NCBI RefSeq assembly: GCF_015752285.1
Contig: NZ_JADOUY010000003.1
Coordinates: 186,001 to 250,000, forward strand
Source of the DNA: Mycetocola_A sp015752285
Lineage (GTDB): Bacteria; Actinomycetota; Actinomycetes; Actinomycetales; Microbacteriaceae
DNA length: 64,000 bases
Direction of reading: 5' to 3'
In this document: positions 34,816 through 43,298 of the stretch, one piece after another
Numbering within the stretch: the first letter of the stretch is position 1
Layout: the number at the start of each line of letters is the position of its first letter
Notes under the pieces: model-generated
What the model was told of the DNA's origin: nothing
Database searches by the model: none
Seen by the model: the letters and a program-made list of their open reading frames with translations, nothing else
Made by a program: the position numbers and the translations under genes

Positions 34816-36198
34816 GTGTCAATCGCCCATCTCGGTCTGTCCGACCAGTCACCGTCCGGTGAGAGCCGAGGCGAGTACCGGGCCGAGCGCACTCCTCCGC
34901 ACGACATGCTCGCCGAACAGTCGGCACTCGGCGGAATGCTCCTCTCGAAGGATGCTGTCGCCGACGTCGTCGAATCGGTGCGCGGTGTCGACTTCTACAT
35001 TCCCAAGCACGAGATCATCTTCGACGCGATCCTCTCGCTGTACTCCCACGGCGAGCCGACCGACGTCATCGCCGTAACCGACGAACTGATCAAGACCGGT
35101 GAACTGTCGCGCGCCGGTGGAGCCGACTACCTCCACACACTCACCAGCCTGGTTCCCACGGCGGCCAACGCCGGGTTCTACGCATCCATCGTCGCCGAGC
35201 GTGCCCTGCTGCGTCGCCTCGTCGAGGCAGGCACCCGCATCGTCCAGATGGGATATGCGGGCGAGGGTGAGGTCCTCGACCTCGTCAACACCGCACAGGC
35301 CGAGATCTACGGCGTGACCGGTTCGACCCAGGCCGAAGACTACGTGCCGCTCAACGAAGCCGTCGGTACGGCGTTCGAGGAGATCGAAGCCAACAACGGG
35401 TCGGACGGCGGGATGTCCGGCACCCCGACCGGGTTCGCCGAGATGGACGACCTGACCAACGGCTTCCATGGCGGCCAGCTCATCATCGTCGCCGCACGAC
35501 CGGCGCTCGGTAAGTCGACCCTCGCGCTCGACTTCGCCCGGGCGGCGTCGATCGGCAACAACCAGCCGTCGATCTTCTTCTCCCTCGAGATGGGCCGCAG
35601 CGAGATCGCGATGCGTCTGCTCTCGGCCGAGGCTTCCGTCCCGCTCCAGAGCATGCGCAAGGGCACCGTCGACCAGCGCGACTGGAACAAACTGGCTGCC
35701 GTTCGCGGTCGCATCAACGACGCGCCGCTCTATATCGACGACAGCCCCAACATGACCCTCGTCGAGATCCGCGCCAAATGCCGGCGGCTCAAACAGCGCG
35801 TCGGCCTCAAGCTCGTCGTGATCGACTACCTGCAGCTGATGACCTCGGGCAAGCGGGTCGAAAGCCGGCAGCAGGAGGTGTCGGAATTCTCCCGGGCGCT
35901 CAAGCTGCTCGCCAAGGAACTTCAGGTGCCCGTCATCGCCCTCTCGCAGCTGAACCGTGGACCGGAGCAGCGCGCAGACAAGATGCCTGCGATCAGCGAC
36001 CTCCGTGAATCCGGATCGCTCGAGCAGGATGCCGACATGGTCATCCTGCTCCACCGTGAGAGTGCCTACGAGAAAGACAATCCGCGCGCGGGTGAAGCCG
36101 ACCTCATCGTCGCCAAGCACCGTAACGGCCCGACCCGGACCGTGACCGTGGCATTCCACGGCCACTACTCGCGGTTCGCCGACCTGGCGCCTGCCTGA
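34816..36198 (+). CDS. dnaB: replicative DNA helicase DnaB
   Basis: 460 residues. N-terminal primase-interacting domain (AEQSALGGMLLSKDAVADVV), linker, then a RecA-like motor with Walker A RPALGKST (Lys233), LGMGRSEIAMRLLS-type motif, VVIDYLQLM (motif II) and SQLNRGPE. No intein is present. The hexamer unwinds DNA ahead of the replication fork. The start is GTG 34816, with AAGGAG 6 nt upstream, rather than a TTG at 34801. It follows the DnaA-box-rich gap. Confidence 0.96.
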   Translation: MSIAHLGLSDQSPSGESRGEYRAERTPPHDMLAEQSALGGMLLSKDAVADVVESVRGVDFYIPKHEIIFDAILSLYSHGEPTDVIAVTDELIKTGELSRAGGADYLHTLTSLVPTAANAGFYASIVAERALLRRLVEAGTRIVQMGYAGEGEVLDLVNTAQAEIYGVTGSTQAEDYVPLNEAVGTAFEEIEANNGSDGGMSGTPTGFAEMDDLTNGFHGGQLIIVAARPALGKSTLALDFARAASIGNNQPSIFFSLEMGRSEIAMRLLSAEASVPLQSMRKGTVDQRDWNKLAAVRGRINDAPLYIDDSPNMTLVEIRAKCRRLKQRVGLKLVVIDYLQLMTSGKRVESRQQEVSEFSRALKLLAKELQVPVIALSQLNRGPEQRADKMPAISDLRESGSLEQDADMVILLHRESAYEKDNPRAGEADLIVAKHRNGPTRTVTVAFHGHYSRFADLAPA

Positions 36199-36340
36199 TC
36201 CCCAACGGTCGCCTGTGCCCACGTCCCTGCGCTCACGCCCCTGTGCTCCCGTCCCTGTGGTCACGGGAGCGGGTCACGCCGACTTCTACGGCACGTAGAC
36301 TGGAGGCGTCCTGACGCACCCAACGAAAGAGGCGAAACCC

Positions 36341-37003
36341 GTGGCCACCCCTGTCGCTGCCGCAACCGGCGGCGCTGTGAACTCACGCTCACGGTACTGG
36401 CTCGTCCCGGTCGCCCGGGCCGCCGTCGCCGCCGTCGCTGCTGTCGTCATCACGTTCAACGGCAACCACTCACCGTGGCTCGGACTGTCGGTCTTCGGGG
36501 GCTTCGCCGTGCTGACGGCGCTCATCGAGATCGTCCTCGGCTCGGCCCGGCTCGCGGCTGACCGGGTCTCGCGCCGTACCTTCTTCGCGCAGGCGATCAT
36601 CACTCTCGCGGCCGGTGTCGTGGCACTGGCACTCGCCCCGAATTCCAGCCTGCCCGCGTTCTATGCAATCGTGATCGTCTGGGCGCTCCTCACAGGGGCC
36701 CTCGAGCTGTACAGCGGCTTCCGGTTGCGCCGCCGTTCGCCGCTCGCTCGCGACTGGACCACCATCGGTGGCCTCACCGTGCTCCTGGCTGTCGCGTTCC
36801 TGCTCGTGCCGCCTGGACTCGACCACCAGTTCACCGGTCCTGACGGTATCGACCGCAGCCTCACAGCATCCATCGTCACCGTCGGTATCTTCGGCGCGTA
36901 CGCCGCCATCGGAGCCGTGCTTCTCGTCATCGGTGGTTTCTCACTGAAGTGGGGCACCGATGAGTCCGGTCGCGTTCCCCCCGAAACGGAGGCGCGCCCA
37001 TGA
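36341..37003 (+). CDS. integral membrane protein (220 aa), HdeD/DUF308-like
   Basis: Six likely membrane segments (for example PVARAAVAAVAAVVITF, WLGLSVFGGFAVLTALIEI, FYAIVIVWALLTGALELYSG). The repeated helical pairs and GALELYSGFRLRRR resemble the HdeD/DUF308 type of acid- or stress-associated membrane protein, though the match is by layout. The GTG start (cccGTGgcc) has an AAGAGG 8-9 nt upstream and TAGACT further up may be its promoter. Its stop overlaps the next start by 4 nt (ATGA), giving a two-gene operon. Confidence 0.8.
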   Translation: MATPVAAATGGAVNSRSRYWLVPVARAAVAAVAAVVITFNGNHSPWLGLSVFGGFAVLTALIEIVLGSARLAADRVSRRTFFAQAIITLAAGVVALALAPNSSLPAFYAIVIVWALLTGALELYSGFRLRRRSPLARDWTTIGGLTVLLAVAFLLVPPGLDHQFTGPDGIDRSLTASIVTVGIFGAYAAIGAVLLVIGGFSLKWGTDESGRVPPETEARP

Positions 37004-37254
37004 GCAACCCCACTCCCAGTCAGCCCAGCCGCCGCGAGATCCTCAAGCCCGTCGAGCTGCTGGCCTTCGCCGCCGTCGCCGGAATCTTCACCGGCCTCAT
37101 CGTCCTGATGTCAACGAGGGATGTCGTCTTCGCGCTGATCGGTTTCGGCGTTGCGTTCATCGTCACACTCGTGGGCATCGCGATGTTCGCCCTCACGGTG
37201 AAACCCGGCGATCTCGAGAAGAAAGACATCGACGAGCAGAACTCCGGGCACTGA
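37000..37254 (+). CDS. small two-helix membrane protein (84 aa), unknown
   Basis: Two membrane segments (VELLAFAAVAGIFTGLIVLM and LIGFGVAFIVTLVGIAMFAL) joined by a short STRDVVFA loop, with a polar tail (DLEKKDIDEQNSGH). GGAGG precedes the ATG, which overlaps the stop of the 220-aa membrane gene by 4 nt, so both are probably co-translated and may interact. Function unknown. Confidence 0.8.
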   Translation: MSNPTPSQPSRREILKPVELLAFAAVAGIFTGLIVLMSTRDVVFALIGFGVAFIVTLVGIAMFALTVKPGDLEKKDIDEQNSGH

Positions 37255-37263
37255 CCGGACGTA

Positions 37264-37458
37264 TCAGCCGGTCGCTGGAGCGTGCTCGATGACGCAGTCG
37301 GGCCCCGGATAGACGAGGCTTTCGTGACCATCGTCGAATCGGACGTAGTAGGGCGGTTCGCCCTCATTTCCCCTGACTTCGAGGATCTGGCCGTGTCGGT
37401 CAGGCGCCCCGACCGTCTGGCCCCTGATGGTGATGCGCTCACCCGCCGTCGTTCGCAT
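37264..37458 (-). CDS. DUF1918-domain protein (64 aa)
   Basis: 64 residues: MRTTAGERITIRGQTVGAPD then RHGQILEVRGNEGEPPYYVR and FDDGHESLVYPGPDCVIEH. This is the DUF1918 pattern (SH3-like barrel, conserved RHGxILEVRG, DDGHE and PGPD). Function unknown but widespread in actinobacteria. The ATG at 37458 is chosen since the family begins here and GGAGG precedes it; an ATG 15 bases earlier is possible. It converges with the two-gene membrane operon, with 9 bases between stops. Confidence 0.9.
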   Translation of the reverse strand: MRTTAGERITIRGQTVGAPDRHGQILEVRGNEGEPPYYVRFDDGHESLVYPGPDCVIEHAPATG

Positions 37459-37522
37459 GATGCCTCCCGGCATCAGGGTACGCCGCCAGCCGCGGGACGG
37501 GAAGGCCCGCGCTCCTTCCTGT

Positions 37523-37598
37523 AAATTCAGGAGATTCTGCCGACACGCCGTGGTGAAAGCGCTCCCGCACGGCGTGTCGCCACAGATCTCCTGAATTT
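37523..37598. repeat. nested-palindrome repeat, copy A
   Basis: Outer arms AAATTCAGGAGAT (37523-37535) and ATCTCCTGAATTT (37586-37598) match perfectly; inner arms CGACACGCCGTG (37541-37552) and CACGGCGTGTCG (37568-37579) match perfectly; the loop contains AGCGCTCCC. It shares ends, core and loop with 59724-59801. It lies downstream of purB. Confidence 0.85.
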
Positions 37599-37663
37599 GG
37601 AGCAAGTTCTCGGAACGGATGCTCCCTCCGGGCGGCTCGTCAGGCGCCGGCCGCCGGCGTCGA

Positions 37664-39046
37664 TCAGGGCAGGTAGCCCACCAGTTCATCGGACAATCCG
37701 ACATAACCGGCCGGAGTCAGCGCGAGCAGGCGCTCCCGGGCGTCGTCGCCGATGTCGAGGGTGGAGACGAAGGCCACCAGGTCGTCGCGCCCGATCCGCT
37801 TGCCACGGGTGAGCTCCTTCAGCAGGGCATACGGATCCGAGATCTGCGAACGACCGGCAACGACCTCGGCACGGATGACCGTCTGGATCGCCTCACCGAG
37901 AACCTCCCAGTTGCTGTCGAGGTCAGCGGCAAGCGCCTCGCTGTCCAGGTCGATCTCACCGAGGCCCCGAGCCAGATTGTCGAGGGCGAGGAGCGAGTGC
38001 CCGAAACCGACACCGATGTTGCGCTGGGTGGTCGAGTCGGTGAGGTCGCGCTGCAGACGGGAGGTGACGAGTGTTGCGGCGAGCGAGTCCAGCACAGCGC
38101 TCGAGAGCTCGAGGTTCGCTTCGGCGTTCTCGAACCGGATCGGGTTGATCTTGTGCGGCATGGTCGAGGAACCGGTCGCGCCAGCCTGCGGGATCTGACG
38201 GAAGTAGCCCATCGAGATGTAGGTCCAGATGTCGGTGGCGAGGTTGTGCAGAACCCGGTTGGCGTGAGACACCCGGTTGTACAGTTCCGCCTGCCAGTCG
38301 TGAGACTCGATCTGCGTGGTGAGCGGGTTCCAGGTCAGGCCGAGCGACTCGACGAACTCGCGTGAGATCGCCGTCCAGTCCGCGGCAGGGTCGGCCATGA
38401 CGTGCGCCGCGAAGTTCCCGGTCGCGCCGGAGAACTTGCCGAGCACCTCTGAATCGTTCACCTGACCGGCGATCCGCTCCAGTCGCCAGGCGACCACGGC
38501 GAGTTCGCGCCCCATTGTGCTCGGAGTGGCTGGCTGCCCGTGCGTGCGCGACAGCATGGCATCCGCACGGTGCTCGACGGCGAGCTCGGAGAGCAGGCCG
38601 ATCACCTGGCGGAGCTTCGGCAGCCAGACCTGGCGAACTGCGGCAGACACGGTGAGGGCGTACGACAGGTTGTTGATGTCTTCACTTGTGCAGGCGAAAT
38701 GGGTGAGCTCGGCAATCGAGTCGAGACCGAGGGATGCGAGCCGGTCGCGCACCAGATATTCGACGGCCTTCACGTCGTGACGGGTCACCGCCTCTTTTTC
38801 AGCGAGCCAGTCGATGTCTTCCTGGCCGAACTCGAGATAGAGGGCGCGGAGCGACTCGGTCTGCTCTGCGGTCAGCGGATGCGAGCCGAACATGCGGTGT
38901 GAGGTCAGGTAGAGCAGCCATTCGACCTCGACCTGCACCCGTGCCCGGTTCAGTCCCGCCTCGCTGAGGTACTCGCCCAGGGAGCTGACGGCCGCCTGGT
39001 ATCGACCGTCGAGCGGGCTGAGTGGCTGGGCGGGTAGTGCGGTCAT
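37664..39046 (-). CDS. purB: adenylosuccinate lyase
   Basis: 460 residues. The fumarase/aspartase superfamily signature GSSTMPHKINPIRFENAEAN is complete, with TSEDINN and RTHGQPATPSTMG, all conserved active-site loops. It cleaves SAICAR to AICAR and adenylosuccinate to AMP in purine synthesis. Its ATG overlaps the stop of the phosphatase gene by 4 nt, so it is translated from the same message; GGGAG lies 8 nt upstream. Confidence 0.97.
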   Translation of the reverse strand: MTALPAQPLSPLDGRYQAAVSSLGEYLSEAGLNRARVQVEVEWLLYLTSHRMFGSHPLTAEQTESLRALYLEFGQEDIDWLAEKEAVTRHDVKAVEYLVRDRLASLGLDSIAELTHFACTSEDINNLSYALTVSAAVRQVWLPKLRQVIGLLSELAVEHRADAMLSRTHGQPATPSTMGRELAVVAWRLERIAGQVNDSEVLGKFSGATGNFAAHVMADPAADWTAISREFVESLGLTWNPLTTQIESHDWQAELYNRVSHANRVLHNLATDIWTYISMGYFRQIPQAGATGSSTMPHKINPIRFENAEANLELSSAVLDSLAATLVTSRLQRDLTDSTTQRNIGVGFGHSLLALDNLARGLGEIDLDSEALAADLDSNWEVLGEAIQTVIRAEVVAGRSQISDPYALLKELTRGKRIGRDDLVAFVSTLDIGDDARERLLALTPAGYVGLSDELVGYLP

Positions 39047-39570
39047 CGAATGGCTCCCTGTCGAATTGCCGGTTCAAGCTGCCGGAAAAGTTGGCGGCTT
39101 GCCCTCTCAATCATGCCCAATACTCGGTCAAACATCTCATCGCCGGCGTAGTAGGGGTCGGGGACATCGGCCATATGGTTCTGGTCACGGTCGAAACTGA
39201 GCAGAAGGGCGACCTTGCCCCTGTCAGTTTCGGTCGGGGCCCACGACCTGAGGATGCGGTCGTGGCCGCTGTCGAGCGCGACGATGAGGTCGAGGCTGTC
39301 GAACCATTCCGGGTTGAACTGCTTCGCCCGGTGGTGTGCACCGTCGTAACCATTTCGAGCCAGGGCGGTGAGCGTGCGGGCGTCGGCCTGCTCGCCCACG
39401 TGCCAGTCGCCGGTTCCGGCCGAGAGGGTCTCGACATATTGCGAGAGGCCTGCCTGTCGCACCATGCTCTGGAACACAACTTCTGCCATCGGGGATCTGC
39501 AGATGTTGCCTGCGCACACAAAGCACACGCGGAAGGGCTGGACCTCGGTAGGGACCGGGTCGGAAATCAT
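39043..39570 (-). CDS. low-molecular-weight protein-tyrosine phosphatase
   Basis: 175 residues. FRVCFVCAGNICRSPMAE carries the P-loop CxxxxxR (Cys19-Arg25) and the general-acid Asp lies in DVPDPYYAGD near the C terminus. It dephosphorylates tyrosines (or protein arginine phosphates) in the cytoplasm and may be exported. Its stop overlaps purB by 4 nt. Start at 39570 is supported by CAGAAT 6 nt upstream and family length; an alternative start lies 36 bases earlier. Confidence 0.92.
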   Translation of the reverse strand: MISDPVPTEVQPFRVCFVCAGNICRSPMAEVVFQSMVRQAGLSQYVETLSAGTGDWHVGEQADARTLTALARNGYDGAHHRAKQFNPEWFDSLDLIVALDSGHDRILRSWAPTETDRGKVALLLSFDRDQNHMADVPDPYYAGDEMFDRVLGMIERASRQLFRQLEPAIRQGAIR

Positions 39571-39861
39571 CCTTCCATTCTGTACCGCGGCGACGAGAAG
39601 CGGCATCCCCCATTAGCGAGGACGAGTCCAGGCGCCGTCGGGAGCCCACCCCTCCTACTGGGGCGTGAAATCAGTGCTGACACGATTAGGCTCGCAGGCA
39701 TCGGGGATGGGCCGCCGATTCGGCGCCCGCCCTCCACACGTCCTTTCAGCGCGTCAATTGCCCACGGAACGCGGCACAGGACATCGCCTCTCCCTGTGGG
39801 CGGCGAGCATGGACCTGCGTCGCGGTTGCGGCGGCATCCGCTTCTCAGCCGAGGAGGACTC

Positions 39862-40233
39862 ATGATCGACCCGACGATCGCTGCTGTTTCCGGTACGACG
39901 CTCAGCGATGTCTCGCGAGCGCGCGCGCTCGACCTGCTCGACGAACAGAGCCGGCGCACGCGTGCGCTGGCCGATGACCTGGCAGACGGTCAGCGCCGGC
40001 TCCACCACGCCACTGACACACTCACCTGGCGGTCGGCGTCCCGATACGAATTCGATCGCAGGATGGCCGATCTGACCAGTGCCCTCGCCCGGAGCGCCGG
40101 CGCGCTGCGCATCGCCCTCGACGAGTGCGACCGGGCGCGGGAGCTCCTCCGTGCCGATACGACGATCGAACGGCGGGGCGGCGGGTGGGAGAAAGACCTC
40201 GTCGGTTACCCCGCGGGGGCACGGTACCGATGA
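39862..40233 (+). CDS. WXG-like helical-hairpin protein (123 aa), putative secreted partner
   Basis: Two long amphipathic helices (ALDLLDEQSRRTRALADDLA and EFDRRMADLTSALARSAGAL) are joined by a turn reading TLTWRSASRYEF, close to the WxG/WxS turn of WXG100 (ESAT-6-like) proteins, where W-x-S/G is followed by an aromatic. GAGGAGG precedes the ATG. It overlaps the next gene by 4 nt (ATGA), so the two are made together. A role as a type VII-like secretion partner is inference; no ESX genes are in the window. Confidence 0.65.
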   Translation: MIDPTIAAVSGTTLSDVSRARALDLLDEQSRRTRALADDLADGQRRLHHATDTLTWRSASRYEFDRRMADLTSALARSAGALRIALDECDRARELLRADTTIERRGGGWEKDLVGYPAGARYR

Positions 40234-41651
40234 CCCCGACCGCAGACACTCTCGATGTCTCGGGTGGAGCTTCCACGAGCGTCGAGACCGACGAGCTCTT
40301 TCTCGTCGCAGCGACACTCACAACGCTTGCCGCCGACGCGCGCGACTGGGCGCACCGGGCAGCAATGACGCGATGCATCACCGAATGGTCGGCAGACGCG
40401 GCACCGTTCGGTTTCGCCGAACCCGATCTGACGCGGTCGGCGGCGATGTTGCAGGACGCCGCGGCGTTGGCTGAGAGCTTGAGCAGCCGCGTCGAAACGG
40501 CAGCAACAGCGTATGCCGCCGTTGAGCAGAAGGGTGCCGATGTCAGCGGGCTGGTCGCGGCACTCGGCGGGTTTCTCACCGGGGGCCTGATCAGGAACAT
40601 TTTCATCGGCGCACTCCCTCTCCTCCCTTCGGCGGCGGTGGCCGCCCTGGTCGCACAGCATCCGGAGGTGCGTCGGCTCGCCGCGGTCGCCGGCCAGCCG
40701 CTGCTCAGCGCGCTGACCGGCAACGCCGCCCTGCTCGAGAGCCCCGCGTTCGTCAGCCTGGTGCGCGCTCTCGTCTCGTCAGCAGACGACATCGCCCTCG
40801 GGGTCGCCGGCATCGATCCGCCGGTGGCCCGGTTGCTCGGAGACGACGGTGCCGGCATCGTCGGGTTGAGTTCCATGGCAGGGGCGCTCCTTCTCCTCGC
40901 CGGCCGCAACGCGTACACCGCCACTCCGATCACCCTCAGCACGGCTGAATCGACCCCTGTCACCGCTCCACGATCACTGGCGGATGCCGCCTCCCGAATT
41001 CCCGAGAGCGGCCCGGGTCGGCCGCAGATCCGTGTCGAGCGCTTCGAAGGCGGCGCCCGACCGAGCTACGCGGTGTACCTCGCCGGCACGAGCGAGTTCT
41101 CCACCGACGGCGCTGAGCCGTTCGATATGGGCAGCAACCTCGCCGGGATCGCCGGAGACGACGCGGCCGCGTACCGGGCGACCCTCGACGCCATGGACGA
41201 AGCGGGCATCCGCCCCGGTGATTCGGTCACCCTGGTCGGTCACTCACAGGGTGGCCTCGTCGCGGCGCGGGTGGCGGCATCCGGGGCGTACGACACCGAC
41301 GCTCTCATCACCTTCGGGTCACCGACCGGCCAGATCCCGATTCCCGACTCCGTCGCCCACCTCGCCGTCGAGCACGCCGAAGACCTCACGCCCGCGCTCG
41401 GCGGCGCACCGATCGAAGGAGATGACGGGCGCGACCGGGTGGTCGTCACCCGCAGCATCCACGATCCGGCAGTTCCTGAACGCCCGTTCGGAAGCGCGCA
41501 CTTCATGGCAGGATACGCCGACACCGCCGCGCTCATCGACGGTTCCGACGATCCGCGCCTCGATCGGGTGAAAGCGGCTCTCGACACCTTGGGTGAGGCA
41601 GAGCGGGGTGGAACGTCGACGCTGTACCGGGCCGTGAAACGTCGCGGCTGA
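40230..41651 (+). CDS. alpha/beta hydrolase with N-terminal helical domain, possible secreted effector
   Basis: 473 residues. The first ~110 are helical and Ala-rich like its partner; hydrophobic segments follow (LVAALGGFLTGGLIRNIFIG, LLPSAAVAALVAQHPEV). The C-terminal part is an alpha/beta hydrolase: nucleophile Ser339 in GHSQGG, a later Asp in HAEDLTPALGG, and a His in GSAHFMAGYADT complete the triad. The fold resembles PGAP1/lipase-like esterases. It overlaps the WXG-like gene by 4 nt. An exported lipase or toxin is possible; substrate unknown. Confidence 0.75.
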   Translation: MTPTADTLDVSGGASTSVETDELFLVAATLTTLAADARDWAHRAAMTRCITEWSADAAPFGFAEPDLTRSAAMLQDAAALAESLSSRVETAATAYAAVEQKGADVSGLVAALGGFLTGGLIRNIFIGALPLLPSAAVAALVAQHPEVRRLAAVAGQPLLSALTGNAALLESPAFVSLVRALVSSADDIALGVAGIDPPVARLLGDDGAGIVGLSSMAGALLLLAGRNAYTATPITLSTAESTPVTAPRSLADAASRIPESGPGRPQIRVERFEGGARPSYAVYLAGTSEFSTDGAEPFDMGSNLAGIAGDDAAAYRATLDAMDEAGIRPGDSVTLVGHSQGGLVAARVAASGAYDTDALITFGSPTGQIPIPDSVAHLAVEHAEDLTPALGGAPIEGDDGRDRVVVTRSIHDPAVPERPFGSAHFMAGYADTAALIDGSDDPRLDRVKAALDTLGEAERGGTSTLYRAVKRRG

Positions 41652-41653
41652 CC

Positions 41654-42064
41654 TCAGCGGCGGCGGTTGCGGCGTTCCTTGAGCTGTGGCCGGAGCAGCA
41701 ACTGGAGCAGACCGTTGATGATGCCCATCACCAGCGCGCCGAGCACTGCCCACCAGAATCCGTCGATCTCGAGCCCGAAGTCGAAGAACGACATGATCCA
41801 CGCCACCAGGAGCAGCAGGAGCCCGTTCACGATGAACGAAATCAGGCCGAGTGTGAGGATGTAGATCGGAAAAGCGACGATCCGGATCAACGTTCCGACC
41901 ACGCCGTTGACGACCGCGAAGATCAGCCCGATCAGCAGATACGTGAGAATGCTCGCGACGACGTCTTCGGGTGTGTACGCGGTGACATGCACCCCGGCCA
42001 CGATGAAGCTGGTCAGCCAGATGGCGACGGCGTTGATGACTACTCGGAGAAGAAACCTGCCCAT
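41654..42064 (-). CDS. phage holin family 4-TM membrane protein (PF04020-like)
   Basis: 136 residues, four membrane segments: VVINAVAIWLTSFIVAGV, ILTYLLIGLIFAVVNGVVGT, FPIYILTLGLISFIVNGLLL, and WWAVLGALVMGIINGLLQLL, with a basic tail (RPQLKERRNRRR). The layout and FxVNGxxGTLIRIxxFPIYILTLGL motif are typical of the mycobacterial-type 4-TM holin superfamily protein; despite the name it is usually a chromosomal membrane protein of unknown role. It converges with the hydrolase gene, with a 2-base gap. Confidence 0.88.
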   Translation of the reverse strand: MGRFLLRVVINAVAIWLTSFIVAGVHVTAYTPEDVVASILTYLLIGLIFAVVNGVVGTLIRIVAFPIYILTLGLISFIVNGLLLLLVAWIMSFFDFGLEIDGFWWAVLGALVMGIINGLLQLLLRPQLKERRNRRR

Positions 42065-42163
42065 CGCTCCATGATGTCAGCCAGCACCCTGCGAACGCGA
42101 CCCTACCGCCCGGCCGGGTGAGAGCATGCCTCCGCCGGAATAGTGCGTGTCTAGACTTCAACA

Positions 42164-43294
42164 GTGACGATTCCTCCAGCCAACGCCGACGAGCCGGTTG
42201 TGCCGCCTGCGGTCAAGCTTCGCCCGGAGATTCTCGCCAGCCCGCCGTACCGGCAGGGAAAGCCGGCCGGTGCCGACGCATTCAAGTTGTCGAGCAACGA
42301 GAATCCATACCCGCCCCTGCCCGGAGTGCTCGATGCCGTGATGTCTGCCGGCGCGTTCAACCGGTACCCGGATGCCTCGGCGCTCGCCCTGCGCGAGATC
42401 CTCGCCGCCCGCAACGGCGTCAGTGTCGACCAGATCCACGTCGGCTCGGGATCGGTCGCCCTGCTCAGCCAGTTCATCGATGCGGCCGCCGGCCCCGGCG
42501 ACACCGTCGTGTACTCGTGGCGGTCTTTTGAGGCGTACCCCGGCCTCGTCACCGTCGCCGGTGCGACGAGCATCCAGGTGCCGAACCGGGCTGACGGCTC
42601 ACACGACCTTGACGCGCTCGCCGCGGCAGTCGACGACCGCACCCGGGTCGTTCTCGTGTGTTCCCCCAACAACCCAACGTCAACCGTGGTCAGCGCTGAC
42701 GCGTTCGAGGCGTTCATGGCCGCAGTGCCCTCCGATGTGCTCGTGCTCCTCGACGAGGCCTACGCCGAGTTCGTGACCGACCCCGGAGCGGTCAGAGGGC
42801 TCGGGCTGACCGGCAGATACCCGAACCTCGTCGTGCTCCGCACCTTCTCCAAGGCGTATGGTCTCGCCGGTCTCCGCGTCGGCTGGGCGATCGGACCGGT
42901 CGCATTGCTCGACGCCGCCAGGGCTGCAGCCATCCCCCTCTCGGTCACCCAGACGGCACAGGTGGCCGCAATCGCCTCGCTTGCTCTCGAGGATCAGCTC
43001 CTCGAACGCGTCGCGCTGCTCAGCAGCCTGCGCGACCGGCTCGCCGGCGGCCTGCGACAGCAGGGCTGGTTCATCCCTGAGGCCCAGGGCAACTTCGTCT
43101 GGCTGGCGACCGGGAACGAGACGGATGCCGCCAATGAGTCCCTTCTCGACGCCGGTATCGTCGCGCGTGCGTTCCCGGGTTCCGGCATCCGTGTCAGTGT
43201 CGGTGAGGACGAATCTGTGGACAAACTCCTATCGATCACGCGACACATTGTCGAGTCCCTACCAGCCGGGCACCCGGCGAGGCGGTTAGGTTAG
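42164..43294 (+). CDS. hisC: histidinol-phosphate / aromatic aminotransferase
   Basis: 376 residues of class I/II aminotransferases. LSSNENPYPPLPGVLDAVMS is the HisC-type opening, VCSPNNPTSTVV and DEAYAEF bind PLP, and Lys230 in RTFSKAYGLAGLRVGW forms the Schiff base. Actinobacterial paralogues of this type are often phenylalanine/aromatic aminotransferases, so hisC versus pat is not settled; no other his gene is near. TAGACT (42152-42157) lies exactly 6 nt before the GTG start. The stop codon overlaps the promoter of the next gene. Confidence 0.88.
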   Translation: MTIPPANADEPVVPPAVKLRPEILASPPYRQGKPAGADAFKLSSNENPYPPLPGVLDAVMSAGAFNRYPDASALALREILAARNGVSVDQIHVGSGSVALLSQFIDAAAGPGDTVVYSWRSFEAYPGLVTVAGATSIQVPNRADGSHDLDALAAAVDDRTRVVLVCSPNNPTSTVVSADAFEAFMAAVPSDVLVLLDEAYAEFVTDPGAVRGLGLTGRYPNLVVLRTFSKAYGLAGLRVGWAIGPVALLDAARAAAIPLSVTQTAQVAAIASLALEDQLLERVALLSSLRDRLAGGLRQQGWFIPEAQGNFVWLATGNETDAANESLLDAGIVARAFPGSGIRVSVGEDESVDKLLSITRHIVESLPAGHPARRLG

Positions 43295-43298
43295 AGCA
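43287..43298 (+). promoter_or_regulatory. leaderless-type promoter of the 2-oxoacid dehydrogenase operon
   Basis: TAGGTT (43287-43292) with 6 nt (AGAGCA) before ATG 43299. It overlaps the stop codon of the aminotransferase gene, so the dehydrogenase operon probably has its own start independent of read-through. Confidence 0.55.

Noticed and set aside
41654..42064. Prophage remnant suggested by the holin-family gene
   Set aside because: The protein is the 4-TM actinobacterial chromosomal type; no phage structural, lysin or integrase gene is nearby.
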